This document shows, piece after piece, positions 1 through 5,947 of a stretch of DNA of 6,877 bases; within the stretch, counting starts at the first letter, position 1; the number at the start of each line of letters is the position of its first letter. This DNA comes from Anaerolineae bacterium. GTDB taxonomy: Bacteria; Chloroflexota; Anaerolineae; JAFGEY01. The notes under the pieces were generated by a model. It saw only the letters and a program-made list of their open reading frames with translations, had not been told where the DNA came from and searched no databases. The DNA is taken from assembly GCA_016931365.1 (NCBI GenBank), contig JAFGEY010000262.1, positions 1-6,877 of the forward strand. The letters are read 5' to 3'. The position numbers and the translations under genes are program-made.

Positions 1-43
1 GAGTTTTGACGTTGTTCAAGAAAACCTGTGATATTTTAGTGTT

Positions 44-59
44 CTCTGCGTCTCTGCGT
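44..59 (+). repeat. tandem CTCTGCGT duplication in an intergenic repeat-like segment
   Basis: Two exact head-to-tail copies of CTCTGCGT (44-51 and 52-59) lie in noncoding DNA and are followed by TTAAAA. From memory, short phased strings of this kind (CTCTGCGT / CTTTGTGT followed by TTAAA) recur between genes in many environmental bacterial genomes, so this is probably one copy of a dispersed intergenic repeat. Only the tandem duplication is directly visible here; the dispersed nature is not tested within this window. Confidence 0.45.
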
Positions 60-62
60 TAA

Positions 63-89
63 AATTGACTTCTTTCAGGGGAGTCAATT
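63..89 (-). terminator. weak candidate terminator hairpin after the response regulator
   Basis: AATTGACT (63-70) and AGTCAATT (82-89) form a perfect 8-bp stem around an 11-base loop. Read on the minus strand, the hairpin lies about 50 bases past the response regulator stop and its 3' arm runs into TTTTAA. The stem is AT-rich and the T-run short, so termination would be weak. It could equally be a protein-binding dyad. Confidence 0.3.
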
Positions 90-137
90 ATATCTCTGTG
101 GCAGGCCAGGGTTTTTCAGCACGCTACTTGGTGTATT

Positions 138-788
138 CTAGATCAATTTATGTTCGTGGGCAAACAGCGCCGCCTGGATGCGGTCGCGCAAGCCCAGGCG
201 GCTGAGGATGTTGGAGACGTGATTTTTCACCGTGCCCTCGCTGATCGATAATTCTTCGGCGATCTCGCGGTTGGTCGCGCCGGTGGCGATCAGGTGCAGC
301 ACGTCCAGTTCGCGGCTGGTCAGGTCGAGGTCAAGCGGATGTGGGGGCGGTTCCGGCGATGCCATGCCGGCCAATTGCCCTACCAGTTTGCCCGCCACCG
401 ATGGCGCAAGCTGGTAGATGCCCACGTGTGCCAACCGGATCGCCTGGGCCAGATCGACGGCCGGGATGTCTTTGAGCAGGTAGCCGCAGGCTCCGGCTTG
501 CAGCGATTTGACGATGTACTCGTCGTCGTCAAAGGTGGTGAGCATCAAAACCTGGCAGTTTGGCAACTGCTGACAGATTTTTCGCGCGGCGGCGATGCCA
601 TCCATCACCGGCATGCGCACGTCCATCAGCACCACGTCCGGCGACAGGGCCAAGGCTTTTTGCACGGCTTCCTGCCCGTCGACGGCGGTATCGACGACCT
701 GAACCCCGTCTTGGATGTTGAGCAGGGAGGCGATGCCCTCGCGGATCAACCGCTGATCGTCGACCACAAGCACCCGAATCTCGGTCAC
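138..788 (-). CDS. NarL/LuxR-family response regulator
   Basis: This 216-residue protein is a cytoplasmic DNA-binding response regulator, probably phosphorylated by the kinase encoded just upstream. The receiver domain (about 4-120) has the acidic pair D10-D11, the phospho-acceptor D56 in VVLMDVRMP, T84 at the end of the fourth strand and K106 in LLKD. A Pro-rich linker (145-152) leads to a LuxR-type helix-turn-helix (about 154-213), with LTSRELDVL and the recognition region ISEGTVKNHVSNIL. Length and domain order are normal for the NarL/DesR/LiaR group. The start is GTG at 786-788, which overlaps the kinase stop as GTGA, so translation is probably coupled. Target genes cannot be read from sequence; the divergent acyltransferase cluster is an obvious candidate. 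The family call is secure; the regulon is unknown. Confidence 0.95.
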   Translation of the reverse strand: MTEIRVLVVDDQRLIREGIASLLNIQDGVQVVDTAVDGQEAVQKALALSPDVVLMDVRMPVMDGIAAARKICQQLPNCQVLMLTTFDDDEYIVKSLQAGACGYLLKDIPAVDLAQAIRLAHVGIYQLAPSVAGKLVGQLAGMASPEPPPHPLDLDLTSRELDVLHLIATGATNREIAEELSISEGTVKNHVSNILSRLGLRDRIQAALFAHEHKLI

Positions 789-2128
789 AGATCGCTCACC
801 CGAGAGATTTGCAGATTGAGCCAGTCGCCGGTGACGAGATCGGTGGGGTTTTTGGGTACAGTGACAGAAAGCTCGGTACCCTGCTGCGGCTTGCTGCGCA
901 GCGACATCTGCCCGCTGACTAACTCGATCCGCTCGCGGATGCCCTGTAAGCCAAAACTCAACCTTTCCGGCGCGCGTTCGAGCGCTGCGGTGTCAAACCC
1001 CCGGCCGTCGTCGCGCAGGTAGAGTGTCGCCAACTGGGGGCCGAAATGGACGTCGAGGGTGACATGGGTGGCTTGTGCGTACTTTTGGATGTTGGTCAGG
1101 CCTTCCTGCGCGGCGCGATAGAGGGTCATCAAAACAGGCCGCGCATAGCCGACCTCGCTGCCAGAGATGGTCAAATCGACGGTACACGAGGCACCGTTGA
1201 CGCGCTCAACCAGCGCTTCAAGCTCACTTTGCAATGAAAAGCGAGCATTGGCGTCGCGCAGCGTGCTCACCGAACGCCGCACGTCTTGCAGTGCTTCTTC
1301 GGCGGCGTGTTTGGCATCGCGGATCGCCTGGGTGGCTTCTTCCGGGTTGCGGTCGCGATAGGCCAGCGCTTTTTCGAGCTGGATGTTGACGGCGGTCAAA
1401 TAGTGCCCCAGCGAGTCGTGGATGTCGCGGGCAAGGCGGTTGCGCTCCTCCATCGCCGCCAGTTCGCCCACCTGAATGGCGTACATTTGCAGCTTGAGGT
1501 GTGACGCTTGCAGGTCGGACAGCAGTTCTTCGGTGCGGCGGCGGTTTTGCTCGTCGCGTTTGATCACTGGGGCGACGACCTGCATAAAGATCAACACAAA
1601 CACAAATGCCACCAGGGTCGAGGTGATACTGACGTTGGTGTACCACAGGTTGTCGAGATTCCAGGTGCGCCATCCGGCGACGAGCAAATAAACAAAGCTG
1701 AGAATGCTGCTCACTGTGCTGCCAAAAGCAAAATAGGCGCTGAACGGGATGATGGGGTACAAAAAGATCGATGCCATCGAGCTGTCGAGGGCAACGACGC
1801 CCTCAAACAGAACTATTCGCGCCAGGAGCAGGATAATGGCAATGGGCAGCGGCGTGCCGTCGCGGTAGCGGCGATGCTCCAGGCGTTCCAGACCGAGCAA
1901 AAAGACAAGCAGCAATCCCAACTCGGCATTACGCCCCAAAACCACGCGGCTTTCGATGCGTCCCAGTTGGTTGAAATAGGCAATGATCCCTGTGATGCCG
2001 ATGTAAACCAGCGTAAACATGGATCGAAAGGACTGCGGCGAGGTCTGCTGGGCCATCCACTGGGCAATTTTTTCATTGAGTACATCTCGATAGGCGGCAA
2101 TCGAGATTTCAGGCCGGGAGGAAAACAT
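785..2128 (-). CDS. six-helix membrane sensor histidine kinase, NarL partner type (HisKA_3)
   Basis: From the chosen start this is a 447-residue sensor kinase of the DesK/LiaS/NarX class. Residues 1-190 contain about six hydrophobic segments (roughly 38-53, 68-80, 95-115, 119-135, 138-152, 167-188) with short loops and no evident extracellular domain, so sensing is probably within or at the membrane. A helical linker (190-225) precedes the HisKA_3 dimerisation domain with phospho-acceptor H237 in RDIHDSLGH. The ATPase domain has an N-box (QEGLTNIQKYA, N346), a G1 box (LRDDGRGFD, 371-379) and a G2 box (FGLQGIRER, 392-400). ATG at 2126-2128 is preferred because GAGGA lies five bases upstream. 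The frame stays open to 2278, but the upstream ATG at 2206 sits inside a TATAAT promoter element. It overlaps the regulator gene by 4 bases. The ligand is unknown. Confidence 0.92.
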   Translation of the reverse strand: MFSSRPEISIAAYRDVLNEKIAQWMAQQTSPQSFRSMFTLVYIGITGIIAYFNQLGRIESRVVLGRNAELGLLLVFLLGLERLEHRRYRDGTPLPIAIILLLARIVLFEGVVALDSSMASIFLYPIIPFSAYFAFGSTVSSILSFVYLLVAGWRTWNLDNLWYTNVSITSTLVAFVFVLIFMQVVAPVIKRDEQNRRRTEELLSDLQASHLKLQMYAIQVGELAAMEERNRLARDIHDSLGHYLTAVNIQLEKALAYRDRNPEEATQAIRDAKHAAEEALQDVRRSVSTLRDANARFSLQSELEALVERVNGASCTVDLTISGSEVGYARPVLMTLYRAAQEGLTNIQKYAQATHVTLDVHFGPQLATLYLRDDGRGFDTAALERAPERLSFGLQGIRERIELVSGQMSLRSKPQQGTELSVTVPKNPTDLVTGDWLNLQISRVSDL

Positions 2129-2156
2129 GGCGATCCTCGTCAAGATTTGCGCGCAT
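2109..2156 (-). CDS. possible 15-codon upstream ORF overlapping the kinase start
   Basis: On the minus strand an ATG at 2154-2156 follows a near-ideal ribosome binding site (AGGAGA, 2161-2166, 4-base spacer). It opens a 15-codon frame (MRANLDEDRHVFLPA) ending in TGA at 2109-2111, 15 bases inside the kinase gene in another frame. Its Shine-Dalgarno site is as good as or better than the kinase's own. It could be a leader peptide that couples or tunes kinase translation, or merely a chance frame beside a strong site. The peptide has no recognisable similarity. Confidence 0.3.
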   Translation of the reverse strand: MRANLDEDRHVFLPA

Positions 2157-2164
2157 AGATTCTC

Positions 2165-2197
2165 CTGAAAAAAGGCAAGCAAGTGTCCTTTTTTCAG
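2165..2197 (-). promoter_or_regulatory. perfect 11-bp inverted repeat at the kinase transcript start
   Basis: CTGAAAAAAGG (2165-2175) and CCTTTTTTCAG (2187-2197) are perfectly complementary around an 11-base spacer. The outer end falls where transcription from the TATAAT at 2205-2210 should begin (about 2197). The inner end overlaps the AGGAGA site of the 15-codon ORF by two bases. It may act as DNA, as an operator just downstream of the -10, or as a 5'-end mRNA hairpin that hides the ribosome site or stabilises the message. The symmetry is certain; the role is inferred. Confidence 0.55.
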
Positions 2198-2204
2198 CAA
2201 AGCC

Positions 2205-2233
2205 ATTATAACACACAGATTGGGCGTGAGCAA
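2205..2233 (-). promoter_or_regulatory. promoter of the histidine kinase-response regulator operon
   Basis: The minus strand carries a perfect TATAAT -10 (2205-2210) preceded by TG plus one base, which makes an extended -10. TTGCTC (2228-2233) stands 17 bases upstream as a partial -35. The predicted start near 2197 gives a leader of about 70 bases before the kinase ATG. This location also argues against longer kinase start choices. Confidence 0.6.
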
Positions 2234-2288
2234 TATGCCATCCGACCCATGCCTAATGGCGGTTAAGCACGCCGCCAAATTAGCCCGG

Positions 2289-2385
2289 CAGGCACTTGTG
2301 AGCAGATCGCAAATCCTTTACACTAGATGTGGTCTGGCGCGTGTATCCAGGAGCAGAGGTTAGTGTATAGTCTGCAAAGTGCCTG
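2289..2385. repeat. interrupted inverted repeat A upstream of the acyltransferase
   Basis: CAGGCACTT (2289-2297) is the exact reverse complement of AAGTGCCTG (2377-2385). A second matching pair, GCAGA (2302-2306) and TCTGC (2371-2375), extends the symmetry inward. The left arm overlaps the candidate -35 of the acyltransferase promoter. The arms are about 80 bp apart, so this may be a pair of half-sites or one arm of an alternative RNA fold. Confidence 0.4.
2296..2324 (+). promoter_or_regulatory. candidate promoter of the acyltransferase cluster
   Basis: TTGTGA (2296-2301) and TACACT (2319-2324) each match four of six consensus bases with a 17-base spacer. The expected start near 2331 would give a leader of about 100 bases that begins directly at inverted repeat B. 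Other weak -10-like strings (TATAGT, 2366-2371) lie nearby without a good -35, so this assignment is tentative. Confidence 0.35.
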
Positions 2386-2407
2386 TTGCTCCTAAACGCG
2401 CACCAGA
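2333..2407 (+). promoter_or_regulatory. leader hairpin (inverted repeat B) upstream of the acyltransferase
   Basis: TCTGGCGCGT (2333-2342) can pair with ACGCG plus CCAGA (2396-2400, 2403-2407) across a 2-base bulge. Inside this, AGGAGCA (2349-2355) pairs with TGCTCCT (2387-2393). The fold would occupy most of the predicted 5' leader and ends 11 bases before the ribosome site GGAAAGG (2419-2425). It interlocks with inverted repeat A, so the two foldings compete or form a pseudoknot-like arrangement. No known riboswitch class is recognised. Confidence 0.4.
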
Positions 2408-2431
2408 ATAACAGAATTGGAAAGGTCGTAG

Positions 2432-3118
2432 ATGTTTGAAAGACTATTGTATTGGTTAGGATTTCCCCTGGTTCGTCTCTATGCGTGGCTGATGCTCAGG
2501 ATGGATGTGTTGGCCCGCGTCCCAATGCCCGACGGCCCCAAGATCATTGCCGTCAATCACCCCAGTACGATCGATCCCTTTTTCGTGCCTCTCCTCAGTC
2601 GCTGCCAGATGAGCCTGATGCTGATCGATCAGGTGTTTCGAGTGCCGCTGCTGGGCCTCTACCTGCGCTGGTCGGGACACGTGCGCGTGGTGCCGGGCCA
2701 GGGCGAGGCGGTGTTGGAGCGGGCGCGGCGGCTTTTGGCGCGGGGCCGCACGGTGGTTATTTTCCCCGAAGGGCTGATCAGCCCGCGGGAGGGCGGCTTT
2801 CACCGCGCACGCAGCGGCGTGGCCCGGTTGGCCTTGAGCACCGGCGCGCCGGTGATCCCGGTGGGCATTTACCTGCCCCGCGAGCGCCGCACAACGATCA
2901 TAACGCACGCCCATGACAGACGCCTGGTCGGCGAGTGGTATTTTCATGGCCCGTATCATGTCACCGTCGGTGAGTCGATGCACTTTGCGGGCGACACCCA
3001 GGATCGCGATCAGGTGAACGCTGTCGCCCAGACGATCATGGAGCGGATCATTGACCTGGCACAGCAAAGCGCGCTGCGCCAGCAAACTAGGCTGCCTGTG
3101 CAGACTGTGCCGGCCTGA
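2432..3118 (+). CDS. PlsC-family 1-acylglycerol-3-phosphate acyltransferase
   Basis: This 228-residue protein belongs to the LPLAT/PlsC family, which acylates lysophosphatidic acid to phosphatidic acid at the membrane surface. Motif I is NHPSTID, giving the catalytic H43-x4-D48 dyad. Motif II lies around FRVPLLGLYLRWSG (69-82), motif III is FPEG (111-114) followed by an Arg-rich GGFHRARSGVA stretch, and motif IV is VIPVG (141-145). Residues 5-24 are hydrophobic and may anchor the protein. Length is normal. The ATG follows GGAAAGG at a 6-base spacing. It is the first gene of a plus-strand cluster and diverges from the sensor kinase; the DegV gene begins 19 bp after its stop. The family is clear. 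The exact acceptor is not, because related enzymes acylate other lipids and sn-1 position use cannot be excluded. Confidence 0.9.
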   Translation: MFERLLYWLGFPLVRLYAWLMLRMDVLARVPMPDGPKIIAVNHPSTIDPFFVPLLSRCQMSLMLIDQVFRVPLLGLYLRWSGHVRVVPGQGEAVLERARRLLARGRTVVIFPEGLISPREGGFHRARSGVARLALSTGAPVIPVGIYLPRERRTTIITHAHDRRLVGEWYFHGPYHVTVGESMHFAGDTQDRDQVNAVAQTIMERIIDLAQQSALRQQTRLPVQTVPA

Positions 3119-3137
3119 TCCGGCAAAGGAGACGAGT

Positions 3138-4001
3138 ATGAGAGTTGTTACCGATGGGGGGATGGATCTCTCGCCGCAGCAGCGCGAGGGTCTGGATATT
3201 TACCAAGTGCCTCTGCTGATCACCCTCGATGGCAAGACCTATCGCAGTGGGATTGACGTGGGCATTGAGGAATTTTACAATCTGTTGGAGAGTGCGGCGG
3301 GTTTGCCGACCACCTCACTGCCTTCGCCGGGCGAGTTTGCCGAAACGTATCACGATCTCGCCAAAACTGACCCCGACATTCTGTCCATCCATATTTCTTC
3401 CGGTTTGAGCAGTACCTTTAATGCCTCTCAAGCCGGGGCCGAGCTGGTGCCCGAGGCCAATGTGACCCCGGTTGACACAATGACCCTTTCCGGCGCAATG
3501 GGCTGGCAGGTTGAGGCGGCGGCGCGCGCAGCCCAAGCCGGCTGGGCGGTGGAGCGCATCCTCGATCTGGTTGGACAGGTTCGCAAAGCGACCGAGACGG
3601 TCTTTACCCTGCCCGATCTGAAATATCTCATCCACGGCGGGCGCATTGGCCACCTGAAGGGACTGATCGCTTCGGCGCTCAAGATTATGCCCCTGATCAG
3701 CGTGAGCAAGCAAGATGGCAAGTATTTCGTCCGTTCCCAAAAGCGCACCTTTGCCCGCGCCCTGCCTGCGCTGGCCGACATAATCGCCCAGGATCACCCC
3801 GACGGCACGCCGTTGCGCGTACAGGTGGCCCATGCCAAGAATCCCGAAGGCGCAGAACAACTGCGCGAGGTGATCGACCGCCGTTTCAAGTGCCAGTGGC
3901 TGCCGACGTGCGCCATCGCGCCGGTGCTGGGCGCGCACACCGGACCGGGGCTGGTTGGTGTGATCTATGCCGCGTTGGATCAATTTCCGGCGCTGCCCTG
4001 A
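3138..4001 (+). CDS. DegV family protein (FakB-like fatty-acid-binding protein)
   Basis: This 287-residue protein is a complete DegV-fold protein. Family members bind one fatty acid, and FakB members present it to the kinase FakA to form acyl-phosphate for phospholipid synthesis. Visible family blocks are TDGGMDLS (5-12), YRSGIDVGIEEFY (35-47), TTSLPSPGEF (58-67), HISSGLSSTFNAS (85-97), LPDLKYLIHGGRIG (158-171) and GAHTGPG (265-271). The T/S positions in the third and fourth blocks and the late His are those expected near the lipid carboxylate. The first block departs from the common TDSTSDL form. ATG at 3138 is chosen because AGGAG (3127-3131) precedes it at 6 bases; an open extension to 3051 would run into the acyltransferase gene. 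No FakA is in the window. Co-transcription with the acyltransferase is likely and supports a lipid role. Confidence 0.9.
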   Translation: MRVVTDGGMDLSPQQREGLDIYQVPLLITLDGKTYRSGIDVGIEEFYNLLESAAGLPTTSLPSPGEFAETYHDLAKTDPDILSIHISSGLSSTFNASQAGAELVPEANVTPVDTMTLSGAMGWQVEAAARAAQAGWAVERILDLVGQVRKATETVFTLPDLKYLIHGGRIGHLKGLIASALKIMPLISVSKQDGKYFVRSQKRTFARALPALADIIAQDHPDGTPLRVQVAHAKNPEGAEQLREVIDRRFKCQWLPTCAIAPVLGAHTGPGLVGVIYAALDQFPALP

Positions 4002-4002
4002 G

Positions 4003-4015
4003 CAAGGATTCCTTG
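4003..4015. repeat. short palindrome between the DegV and radical SAM genes
   Basis: CAAGGA and TCCTTG flank a single T, directly after the DegV stop. The rest of the 63-base gap is a pyrimidine-rich plus-strand tract without a T-run typical of a terminator. It may be an operator half or processing site, or chance. It neither proves nor excludes readthrough into the radical SAM gene. Confidence 0.3.
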
Positions 4016-4064
4016 TCTACCTTATTCCTTACTCGTTGTTTCCTCTTGAACTGAGGTTTGGCAA

Positions 4065-5540
4065 ATGAACATTTTAATGATCTACCCCGAGTTTCCGGAC
4101 ACCTTTTGGAGTTTCAAACACGCACTCAAGTTTATCCGCAAGCGGGCTGGAACGCCGCCGTTGGGCCTGCTCACTGTCGCCTCGCTGCTGCCCGCCGGCT
4201 GGAACAAGCGGCTGGTCGATCTGAATGTGACCCGGCTGACCAACAAAGACCTGACCTGGGCCGATTATGCCTTTGTCAGCGCGATGGTCGTGCAGCGCGA
4301 CGATGCGCGCCGGGCGATCGAACGCTGCAAAGCGGCAGGCGTCAAGGTAGTGGTCGGTGGGCCGTTGTTCACCGGTGAGCATGAAAATTTCCCCGAGGTC
4401 GATCACTTTGTGCTCAACGAAGCCGAGATCACGCTGCCCCGTTTCCTCGCCGACCTGGCGCGCGGCCAGCCGCAGCGCATCTACAGCACGGCCGAGTTTC
4501 CCGACATCCGCCAGACGCCCGTGCCGATGTGGGAACTGGTCGACATGAAGCATTACGCGACGATGAACATCCAGTTTTCGCGCGGCTGCCCCTTTGACTG
4601 CGATTTTTGCAACATCACCGCGCTGTTCGGCCGCCGGCCGCGCACCAAAACGGCGGTGCAGTTGATCGCTGAACTGGACCGGCTGTACAGCCTGGGCTGG
4701 CGGGGTGCGGTCTTTGTCGTCGACGACAATTTCATCGGCAACAAGAAACAGCTCAAAGAAGAGGTGCTGCCGGCGATGATCCAGTGGCGCGAGGGCAAGA
4801 TGGGCCTGCCCTTGAACACCGAGGTGTCGATCAACCTGGCCGATGACGAGGAATTGATGCGCTTGATGGTCAAGGCGGGGTTCAACACGGTGTTTGTCGG
4901 CATCGAGACGCCGGATGATGACAGCCTGGCCGAGTGCAACAAGTTCCAGAATCGCGACCGTGACCTGGTCGAGAGCGTCAAGCGGCTTCAGCGCGCCGGG
5001 CTGCAAGTGCAGGGCGGCTTTATTTTGGGTTTTGACAGCGACACGCCCTCAATTTTCCAGCGCCAGATCGACTTTATCCAGAACAGCGGCATCGTCGCGG
5101 CGATGGTGGGCCTGTTGCAAGCGCCTTACGGCACCAAACTCTACCGGCGGATGGAGCAGGAGGGCCGCCTGAACACCGAAATGTCAGGCGACAACGCCGA
5201 TGGGTCGACCAATATTGTGCCCAAGATGGATTTGGAGCAGCTCAAAGAAGGCTACCGGCGGGTGCTGCACCACATCTACTCACCCAAAGCCTATTACGAC
5301 CGGGTGATCACCTTTTTAAAGGAATACAAAGCGCCCTGCATCAGCGTGCACCTGGATCACGACTATATGATGGCCTTTTGGCGCTCGATCTACCAACTGG
5401 GCTTCAAGGGCGTAGAGCGGGTGCATTACTGGCGGCTGTGGGCCTGGACGCTGCTGCACAAACCGCGCCTGTTCCCCCAGGCGATCACGCTGGCGATTTA
5501 CGGCTATCACTTTCGCACCGTATGCGAGTTGTACGTGTAG
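4065..5540 (+). CDS. B12-binding-type radical SAM protein with DUF4070-like C-terminus
   Basis: This 491-residue protein has an N-terminal Rossmann-like half (about 1-150) of the cobalamin-binding type, with PPLGLLTVASLLP and VVVGGPLFTGEHE. The usual DxHxxG His ligand is absent, as in many class B radical SAM methylases. The radical SAM core (about 165-360) has the cluster motif C175-x3-C179-x2-C182, the region VFVVDDNF (216-223), VGIETPDDD (278-286) and GGFILGFD (317-324). The C-terminal part (about 365-485) looks like DUF4070, an arrangement shared with the hopanoid C-2 methylase HpnP. The substrate is not deducible; a lipid methylase is one option given the neighbours. ATG at 4065 follows TGAGG at 8 bases. 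It lies 63 bp after the DegV gene, so operon membership is plausible but not certain. The family is clear, the reaction unknown. Confidence 0.88.
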   Translation: MNILMIYPEFPDTFWSFKHALKFIRKRAGTPPLGLLTVASLLPAGWNKRLVDLNVTRLTNKDLTWADYAFVSAMVVQRDDARRAIERCKAAGVKVVVGGPLFTGEHENFPEVDHFVLNEAEITLPRFLADLARGQPQRIYSTAEFPDIRQTPVPMWELVDMKHYATMNIQFSRGCPFDCDFCNITALFGRRPRTKTAVQLIAELDRLYSLGWRGAVFVVDDNFIGNKKQLKEEVLPAMIQWREGKMGLPLNTEVSINLADDEELMRLMVKAGFNTVFVGIETPDDDSLAECNKFQNRDRDLVESVKRLQRAGLQVQGGFILGFDSDTPSIFQRQIDFIQNSGIVAAMVGLLQAPYGTKLYRRMEQEGRLNTEMSGDNADGSTNIVPKMDLEQLKEGYRRVLHHIYSPKAYYDRVITFLKEYKAPCISVHLDHDYMMAFWRSIYQLGFKGVERVHYWRLWAWTLLHKPRLFPQAITLAIYGYHFRTVCELYV

Positions 5541-5568
5541 CCGACAACCGACCGCTGATTTCAGGCGG

Positions 5569-5617
5569 GGCGTTCTGCGTTTCTTATGATCCGTTGGACG
5601 GGGCAACGCAGAGCGCC
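5569..5617 (+). other. 13-bp hairpin downstream of the radical SAM gene
   Basis: GGCGTTCTGCGTT (5569-5581) pairs with AACGCAGAGCGCC (5605-5617) with one G-U wobble. Its 23-base loop contains a further CCGT/ACGG mini-stem (5591-5601). An outer CCGAC (5541-5545) and GTCGG (5643-5647) pair could enclose it. No T-run follows, so it is not an ordinary terminator. It may be a 3'-end stabilising structure or a decayed repeat. Confidence 0.45.
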
Positions 5618-5647
5618 AAACATATGTTTACCCCTGCCCTGCGTCGG

Positions 5648-5697
5648 AAAAACCTTCGCCTCCCCCGCGCTATGCACGGAGGATGACGAAGGTTTTT
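5648..5697. terminator. strong bidirectional rho-independent terminator
   Basis: AAAAACCTTCG (5648-5658) and CGAAGGTTTTT (5687-5697) form a perfect 11-bp stem. It continues as CCTCC/GGAGG (5659-5663, 5678-5682) past a 4-base bulge. Both strands end the stem with GG followed by five T residues, so it can stop the rightward radical SAM transcript and the leftward transcript of the membrane-protein gene, as expected between convergent units. Confidence 0.8.
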
Positions 5698-5714
5698 AAG
5701 TGAATTCTGTTCCT

Positions 5715-5914
5715 TGTGGTTCGCTCATTTTTCCAGAGTTTTTCAAATTGCCTGCTCACAAGCTATTCAGACGCTATTTTGAGCAGCTTTGTGAGCATTT
5801 TGACAAGTCAGGTCTCTCGAAGCGACTTTGAGTCGCTTCTGGAACTTGACGCAAAATATCACTTCTATGAGCAGATATTTTTATATGTCCATCAAAAAAT
5901 GAGCGAACCGAGAG
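5715..5914. mobile_element. candidate MITE-like or structured palindromic element
   Basis: A 15-bp perfect inverted repeat, GGTTCGCTCATTTTT (5718-5732) against 5895-5909, bounds an AT-rich segment with no credible gene. Inside are three hairpins: 5753-5764 with 5785-5797 (one bulge), 5819-5827 with 5831-5839 (9 bp, 3-base loop) and 5853-5860 with 5874-5881 (8 bp). TTCCAGA (5731-5737) can also pair with TCTGGAA (5838-5844). The pentamer TGAGC or its complement occurs six times. A 7-base direct repeat TGTTCCT flanks it at 5708-5714 and 5915-5921, like a target-site duplication, leaving 200 bp between. It has no transposase, so if mobile it would depend on one elsewhere. A structured RNA is the alternative. 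Confidence 0.5.
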
Positions 5915-5947
5915 TGTTCCTCTCCACAAAGCAGGAAACGCGGCAGA

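Noticed and set aside
87..92. TATAAT on the minus strand near the left edge
   Set aside because: No -35-like hexamer stands 16-18 bases upstream, and the string sits in the arm of the 63-89 hairpin region.
294..1022. Long plus-strand frame of 242 codons opposite the two-component genes
   Set aside because: It is an antisense shadow of the regulator and kinase genes; its translation is compositionally biased with no domain, while the minus-strand frames carry all catalytic motifs.
2129..2278. Fifty-codon N-terminal extension of the histidine kinase
   Set aside because: It spans a TATAAT promoter and a perfect dyad, and the ATG at 2128 has a good GAGGA site; the extension has no conserved character.
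3051..3137. Upstream start for the DegV gene inside the acyltransferase gene
   Set aside because: The DegV fold begins at MRVVTDGG and ATG 3138 has AGGAG at 6 bases; the extension is out of frame with and inside the acyltransferase.
5800..5805. TTGACA inside the palindromic element
   Set aside because: No -10-like hexamer follows at 16-18 bases, so it is not supported as a promoter.
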